Source of the DNA: Asterias rubens
Lineage: Eukaryota > Echinodermata > Asteroidea > Forcipulatida > Asteriidae
Direction: 5' to 3'
Length of the DNA stretch: 64,000 nt
Assembly (NCBI RefSeq): GCF_902459465.1
Contig: NC_047065.1
Coordinates: 18,370,204 to 18,434,203, forward strand
In this document: positions 61,001 to 64,000 of the stretch, one piece after another
Position numbering within the stretch: position 1 is the stretch's first letter
Layout of the letters: every line of letters begins with the position of its first letter
Notes under the pieces: generated by a model
The model's input: only the letters and a program-made list of their open reading frames with translations
The model's database searches: none
What the model was told of the DNA's origin: nothing
Program-made: the position numbers and the translations under genes

Positions 61001-63352
61001 TTCTTACGAAAGCCGCATAAATTTTTGTTGATTTAGGCAATTCAACAAAGTATATCTTTGATTTTTTTAATCATTTAATTGTTTTAATCGATATAAATGT
61101 ATTGATTTTGGTTTTTACCCATACACTGATGTGTGTTAGCACTGTATACACAGTACTTTCCCCGAATCCTGTGAAAAAAATATCACAGGCATGTTACTCG
61201 GGTGGGATTCGAACCCACAACCCTTGCAATTCTAGAGCAGTGTCTTACCACTAGACTACCGAGGTTGCCCGGTAGCTAGAGGCAGTACAAAGCCTGAATT
61301 TTGTCAGCGGGTATCGCAACAATATAAGAGAAGTTAAATTTGCATCGGGGATAAAGAATATTAATTTTGGTTTTTTACCCATACACCGATGTGTGTTAGC
61401 ACTGTGTACTCGGTACTTTCCCTGAGTTCTGTAAAAAAAATCGCAGGCATGTTACTCACGTGGGACTCAAACCCACGACCCTTGCAATTCTAGAGCAGTG
61501 TTTTTCCAACTAGACTTGTTTCTCAAAAACCTTTGTGTCTTCAATCATTCTTCAAAACTTTGATTTTGTTGTTCTTTCTCATTTCTAACTGTATCCTGAC
61601 ATGCTTAGGGGCCAACCTGGGATGGTCAAAGTGGAGTCCACACTCACATGACAAACACAAGAATCACTGATCCAGAGATTCTAGAAAGAAGGTAAACAAT
61701 CTTTGACATAGGTCAGCCATTTTGTTTTCCCATCCATTGAAATTGATATCAACTATACTAAGAATCCAAGAATTTATGTTTATAGCCTTCATTATACACG
61801 TACACATGAGTGCTTTCTTTTGTAATTTTTCAACGGCTTCAACTTGGGCACTGGTTAACCCTGAATTTTAAGAAAGGGTTGGCATACTCCACAGATGGCC
61901 TTAAATATTGCACATAAACCCTCACTAAGTTGTCAACTGGGACGATGCAGCGATTTGAAAAGTACAATCTACTGTTGAAAGAAAAACTTATTTTCGTATA
62001 TGCAAGATCCACTTCAGATCATTTTGCATGTAGACACCTACATTTTTAAGAAACTATATTTAATGTCTTTCACCTCTTGGTCTAAGCACATCAATGCACT
62101 TTTTCTGGATAGATACCCAGTTGTACTGAAGCGTTTTGAGCTAAACCCAAACACAGGAGGACTGGGTCAGTACAGGGGTGGTGACGGAGTTATCCGAGAA
62201 GTTCTGTTTCGACGACCTTTGACATTGTCAGTACTAACGGAGAGGAGGGCGTTTAGGCCATATGGAATGAAAGGTGAGTTAGGAAGGATACGTTGTATAT
62301 TTCATGACACTTTTGATCCAACTTGTTGTAGATTTTGTGTGATTTTGTGTTATTTAGTTGTGTTTTTCTTCTCATCTTTACACTTTCTAGTTTCTTTACA
62401 GATTTTAAATTGGCTTTTGGTGTACACTATTGTTCTATTTCTGATTGTTTTCCCTACAACTTGCACACTCCTGCCTGATTGCCTTTTTGTACCACATACA
62501 TGTATAGACCGTATTGAATATGACGTCACCATTCAAATATTTGCCCTACAAGATGTGTGTGTGTGCGTGTGCCTCAAAGCTTTCCTGCTATTCAATTTAA
62601 ATCTTATTGGAGTTGATACCTTAAAGGCAGTGGACACTATTGGTAATTGTCAAAGACCAGTCTTCTCACTTGGTGTATCTCAACATATGCATAAAATAAC
62701 AAATCTGTGAAAATTTGAGCTCAATCGGTCATCGAACTTCCGAGATAATAATGAAAGAAAAAATACCCTTGTCACACGAAGTTGTGTGCGTTTAGATAGT
62801 TGATTTCGAGACTAAACTTGAGGTCTCAAAATCAAATTCGTGGAAAATTACTTCTCTCTCGAAAACTATGGCACTTCAGAGGGAGCCATTTCTCACAATG
62901 TTTTATATCATCAACCTCTCCCCATTACTGGTCACCAAGAAAGGTTTTATGCTAATAATTATTTTGAGTGATTACCAATAGTGTCCACTGCCTTTCAATA
63001 TCCTTAGCAATTTTTTTGTTCTCACCTTTTGAGTTTTTAGTTCATCTTTCAAAATGGAAGACAGTTGGATTTATATGCAATTAAATTTAAATCTACCATA
63101 AAATTAATATAAAAATTTATCTCATACAATTTTCCCGAAAGGTGTTCATTAAGAAAGAATTTTTTTTAATTTTTTTAATTTTTTTTTTTATATACCCATA
63201 ATCTGTAGAATGATCTTTGAAATATTTTTTTTCTTTATCTTTTTATCATGTAAGGTGGAGAACCTGGCCAACCTGGTAAGAATCTGTTCATCTACGAGGA
63301 CGGTAGAATAATCAACTTGGGAGGCAAAACTGCCATTAATGTCAAGGCAGGA
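37024..63352 (+). CDS. OPLAH: 5-oxoprolinase (ATP-hydrolysing), 29 exons, lacks last exon(s)
   Basis: Seen: 29 GT-AG exons with unbroken phase give 1,247 codons starting [20 protein letters not shown]. The animal enzyme is about 1,290 aa, so only some 40 residues (the TPGGGGYGDP-type end) lie past the window. Known: cytosolic dimer that hydrolyses 5-oxo-L-proline to L-glutamate using ATP, in the gamma-glutamyl cycle that recycles glutathione. Domain order: HydA-type N-terminal domain (about 8-215), hydantoinase A/oxoprolinase domain (about 235-535), HyuB-type domain (about 735-1247). Key motifs: [101 protein letters not shown]. Exon coordinates are given in the three sub-entries. No frameshift or missing motif is seen. 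The first exon supplies only five codons; its ATG is the sole plausible start. Confidence 0.97.
37485..37616. mobile_element. MITE with TATGGCGCCACCACTTTTT ends (copy 2), OPLAH intron 1
   Basis: Left GGAAAAGTTTCTGTATGGCG, right GGCGCCATACGGAAAGTTAT. Its loop reads as the inverse of the loop in copy 1 (GATATCCCTTTTTGTAAAAA), so the two copies lie in opposite orientation on either side of the shared promoter. Confidence 0.88.
39684..40230 (-). mobile_element. SINE type A interrupted by a SINE type B (OPLAH intron 4)
   Basis: Minus-oriented type A tail (TTTTACCTATACACTGATG, ACTCAGTACTTCCCTGA) spans about 39684-39775. Its tRNA-like head (AGGATTCGAACCCACAACCT, TTACCATTAGACCATTGAG) resumes at about 40130-40230. 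Between them, 39781-40130, is a type B SINE in plus orientation: head GGTTCAAGTCCCGATCATGA, body GAGTACCTGTGAGGGCAGAG, tail TTATTATTATTCTTATT. Confidence 0.8.
40978..41342 (+). repeat. 121-bp tandem triplication in OPLAH intron 4
   Basis: Three near-identical 121-bp units, starting GTTCCCACATGACATAAATC, GTTCCCACATGACATAAATC and GTCCCCACATGACGTAAATC (40981, 41102, 41223). Each contains TTTGGAACACACAGC and GCGTTTTGCGCGAGAAGGGC. The first two units differ by one or two bases; the third is more diverged. It ends about 80 bp before exon 5. Confidence 0.93.
42181..42254 (+). repeat. Duplicate of OPLAH exon 6 3' end plus splice donor
   Basis: GTCATGCTGATGGTTAGAAT and the following GGTGCCTAGGGGATATACAG|GTAAGG repeat the end of exon 6 (42042-42115) 139 bp downstream with one substitution (CCG to CTG). 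The copy also has an acceptor-like AG (42194-42195), so 42196-42239 looks like a cryptic exon. Splicing it in after exon 6 would read GGA GTG TCA TGC TGA, a premature stop. Confidence 0.88.
42263..42430. mobile_element. MITE with GCGATAACGATAACGA arms, OPLAH intron 6
   Basis: TAAGGCCCGGTCCCACTGCA, then GCGATAACGATAACGA; on the right TTGTTATCGTTATCGTTATC, then GTGTGACCGGGCTT. The centre has ATTCTATTGGTTGAATGAGC and GCAATTCAACCAAACATG. Confidence 0.85.
43375..43452 (+). repeat. 20-bp tandem repeat, about 4 copies
   Basis: GAGGGCACCACAGCATAGCA repeated three times exactly and once with changes (GAGGGCATCACGGCATATGA) in OPLAH intron 8. Confidence 0.92.
44878..45144. mobile_element. Foldback element inside the 76-bp satellite
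   Basis: TAGACTTGTGGACAAGTTGT at the left and GACTTGTCTACAAGTCTA at the right are inverted; TTAA/TTAA follow inside the arms. The interior, 267 bp in total, is unrelated to the satellite and GC-richer (GTCGCGGGGACATAGTCGAG). Its termini resemble the satellite's own TAGACTTGT motif. Confidence 0.7.
45661..46046. mobile_element. TTAA-type MITE, family 1, inserted in the satellite
   Basis: Starts TTAAAGGCAGTGGCCACTAT and ends ATAGTGTCCACTGCCTTTAA, with the internal palindrome GATTTCGAGACCTCAGA...GAGGTCTCGAAATCA. The flanks are satellite (GCATGAAG before, TACCAGGAATGATAA after). A nearby satellite unit carries GCATGAAGTTAATACTAGG, the matching empty site, so the target duplication is TTAA. Confidence 0.95.
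46249..46599. mobile_element. TTAA-type MITE, family 3
   Basis: TTAAAGGAACATTACAGAAT and ATTCTGTAACGTTCCTTTAA are inverted ends of a 351-bp element in OPLAH intron 10. The frame at 46249-46440 on the minus strand lies inside it and is not a gene. Confidence 0.9.
48836..49200. mobile_element. Inverted-repeat element with a second MITE nested in it
   Basis: The outer arms, AATATATATTTGGTTTGCGG TAACACCATG and their inverse (CATGGTGTTACCACAAACC), enclose AACTTGTCTTTCTG / CAGTTTTCTAAGAACAAAC pairs. At 48883-49029 an inner foldback (GGCTAATTTCACAAAG ... CTTTGTGAAATCGGCC) interrupts the left arm, with CATG on both sides. Related outer-family fragments lie at about 39300-39420 and 40735-40910. Confidence 0.75.
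49347..49714. mobile_element. TTAA-type MITE, family 4
   Basis: TTAAAGCCATTATACACTTT at the left; AAAGTGTATGATGGCTTTAA at the right. The interior has a short TTCTCGCTAACGAGAA hairpin. In OPLAH intron 14. Confidence 0.9.
50530..50850 (+). repeat. Tandem pair of a tRNA-like repeat, OPLAH intron 15
   Basis: Two units about 176 bp apart, each with CCACATGCAAGGCTCT, GTCTGAGATGGGATTCGAAC and GGAAAACCCCAA. GATTCGAACC(A/G)GGGTCC resembles an inverted B box, so this may be a decayed minus-strand SINE in tandem. Confidence 0.7.
51108..51509. mobile_element. TTAA-type MITE, family 1 (full-length copy)
   Basis: TTAAAGGCAGTGGACACTAT ... ATAGTGTCCACTGCCTTTAA, with internal GATTTCGAGACCTCAAG palindrome. 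The left end starts 47 bp after OPLAH exon 16. Confidence 0.95.
52703..52840. mobile_element. Foldback element with CTACAGCTACGGCT arms
   Basis: AACAACTACAGCTACGGCTA on the left, GCCGTAGCTGTAGATGCCAA on the right, with GTCCTTAGCAACACCCTTTA inside. Fragments with CCTTAGCAACA occur at about 4500-4550 and 30510-30560. Confidence 0.7.
53667..54240. mobile_element. TTAA-type MITE, family 5 (574 bp)
   Basis: TTAAAGTCACCTGGAAGTGG at the left and CTATTTCCAGGTGACTTTAA at the right. Inner inverted arms include GAGGCAGACTTTGCCTG / CAGGCAAAGTCTGCCTTGAT and AAAGTACATGTACG / CGTACATGTACTTTG. In OPLAH intron 18. Confidence 0.9.
55806..56174. mobile_element. TTAA-type MITE, family 2 (second copy)
   Basis: TTAAAGGGTGTATGTAACTT ... 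AATCCTTTAA, with GTCCACAGATTTACACTAAA, GAAAGCTTCCCTG and their inverses. In OPLAH intron 20. Confidence 0.9.
57150..57323. mobile_element. Foldback MITE (GGGGTGGATTTCACAA ends)
   Basis: The left arm GGGGTGGATTTCACAATGGT, AGTCCTAACTTAGGACTA, and its inverse GTGAAATCCACCCC on the right cover most of the 174 bp. A decayed copy lies at about 12025-12130. Confidence 0.9.
57570..58190. mobile_element. Foldback element interrupted by a family 1 TTAA MITE
   Basis: Outer arms: GCCACTTTTATAGAGCTGCT, TAAGCAAAAG ... GCTAAAGCAGCTCTATGAAA, CTGGGCCC. A family 1 MITE (57617-57984; TTAAAGACACTGAACACTAT on the left, truncated ATTACCAATAG on the right) sits inside the left part. Confidence 0.75.
60634..60765 (+). 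mobile_element. SINE type C, OPLAH intron 25
   Basis: Head TAGCTCAGTTAGTGGAGCAC, GTTAAACCGG, then TTTACTTTGTTGAAGCCC and TTACCCAGTCTGTAACC. The A box is intact and the B box is degraded (TTTGGTTGCACCCC). Confidence 0.75.
61105..61522 (-). mobile_element. Two SINE type A copies in tandem, OPLAH intron 26
   Basis: Both lie in minus orientation. Copy one (about 61105-61300) has GGGATTCGAACCCACAACCC and TACCACTAGACTACCGAGGT. Copy two (about 61352-61522) has GGGACTCAAACCCACGACCC and breaks off in its head. Both have tails beginning GGTTTTTACCCATACAC. They are tRNA-like heads without cloverleaf closure, so not tRNA genes. Confidence 0.82.
62621..62998. mobile_element. TTAA-type MITE, family 1 (OPLAH intron 28)
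   Basis: TTAAAGGCAGTGGACACTAT ... ATAGTGTCCACTGCCTTTCA. One end base pair is mutated (TTTCAA for TTTAA). The C-terminal part of a 236-codon frame at 62000-62710 is simply read-through from exon 28 into intron and this element. Confidence 0.93.
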
Positions 63353-64000
63353 GTAAGTCATTCAAACTTTCAGAAGAACTTTAAAGCAATGTAAATTTCA
63401 AATATCAAATTCAAACTCTGCTTACCCCCGAACTCTGCGCTGAGTTTCTGCGCTAGCCTGCAAGCCAAGAATGCTTAGTAATGTGGAGAATGCACAGGCA
63501 CAAGCGAAAATACCCTGCTAACCTGTGAAATACGCTTAACCTAAGCATAGAAATCCATTTTGAATGACATTGGACCCTGGCCTGATGGAAGACACAAACA
63601 TTTTCTCAATTGTTAGATTTCTTTAACCACTAATGCCAAACAGTCGCCACTTTCATATAATCAACAAATAATTGTGCAACTTGTAAGCAAGAAGGTGAAA
63701 ATAGGTGTGCAAAGTGGGTTAGATTTCTTTTCTTAACCACCCTGTATTGCCATGGTCTGGAACTTGTAAGTAAGAAGGTGAAAATTGGTGTGCAAAGTGG
63801 GTTAGATTTCTTTTCTTAACCACCCTGTATTGCCATGGTCTTGGCCTTGGTGCCCCATCAAATATTTCTTTCAGACTTTGAGGTTTTTCCACTTGAAGTG
63901 CCCTATGCAAATATAAAAAAATGCCCGTGCCCTCCTTCCATGCCTGTTTTAGGCTGTAAATTTTATCCAATTTATTGCTGTAACCAGCTAACACTCGTAC
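63353..64000. other. OPLAH last intron (5' part)
   Basis: No exon encoding the expected terminal TPGGGGYG motif is seen. It contains an 83-bp tandem duplication (63678-63760 and 63761-63843, each starting AACTTGTAAG(C/T)AAGAAGGTG) followed by a copy of the CATGGTCTTGGCCTTGG dispersed repeat. Confidence 0.75.

Larger units (their letters stand above)
50255..63352 (+). other. OPLAH: OPLAH exons 15-29 (linker and HyuB domain)
   Basis: Exons 50255-50392, 50923-51061, 52115-52291, 53503-53640, 54799-54909, 55664-55765, 56810-56984, 57444-57553, 58650-58871, 59210-59344, 60104-60253, 60825-60899, 61609-61691, 62113-62273, 63255-63352. They hold [131 protein letters not shown] and [18 protein letters not shown]. 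The last visible exon ends [13 protein letters not shown] with donor GTAAGT at 63353. Confidence 0.94.

Noticed and set aside
61190..61290. tRNA gene on the minus strand
   Set aside because: A and B boxes are present but there is no pairing acceptor stem, and the same segment recurs with a shared SINE body and tail.
62000..62710. 236-codon frame near the 3' end
   Set aside because: It is OPLAH exon 28 plus read-through of intron and a MITE on both sides; only 62113-62273 is coding.

Overview
This is animal nuclear DNA. Genes are split by GT-AG introns, intergenic and intronic DNA is AT-rich, and short inverted-repeat elements and tRNA-derived SINEs are very dense. The family content and the TTAA-ended element whose terminus reads AGGCAGTGGACACTATTGG recall echinoderm genomes, most likely a sea star. 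That is inference; no search was run.

Layout. (1) About 0.7-9.9 kb, plus strand: the 3' half of a GABA-B-like class C GPCR gene. It runs from the TM3/TM4 region through TM7 and a coiled coil into a roughly 285-residue tail built from a 10-residue (30-bp) tandem repeat. TM1 to TM3 lie to the left of the window. (2) 9.9-14.8 kb: intergenic, no gene recognised. (3) 14.86-16.0 kb, minus strand: two phase-matched exons of a secreted fibrinogen-domain protein (signal peptide, coiled coil, start of the domain); the rest of the domain was not found. (4) 17.43-28.38 kb, plus strand: a complete eight-exon LSM14 gene (485 aa), an mRNA-storage and decapping scaffold, followed by a long 3' UTR or intergenic stretch. 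(5) 34.0-36.1 kb, minus strand: a complete three-exon EXOSC4/RRP41 gene (243 aa), an RNA exosome ring subunit. (6) 37.02-63.35 kb, plus strand: 29 exons (1,247 codons) of OPLAH, ATP-dependent 5-oxoprolinase of the glutathione gamma-glutamyl cycle. Only the last exon or exons lie beyond the right edge. EXOSC4 and OPLAH start head to head, 907 bp apart between start codons, as they do in human 8q24.3.

The gene models were built by reading splice sites and checking that the phase carries across every junction; no transcript data were used. The genes do not form an operon-like system. Their apparent link is the shared EXOSC4/OPLAH promoter interval.

Most of the remaining sequence is mobile-element debris: several unrelated-looking MITE families that all end in TTAA-AG...CT-TTAA, foldback elements, three SINE types (some nested), a 29-bp minisatellite that appears to have grown out of a SINE, a 76-bp satellite in an OPLAH intron, and a hAT-like 1.06-kb element in LSM14 intron 1.
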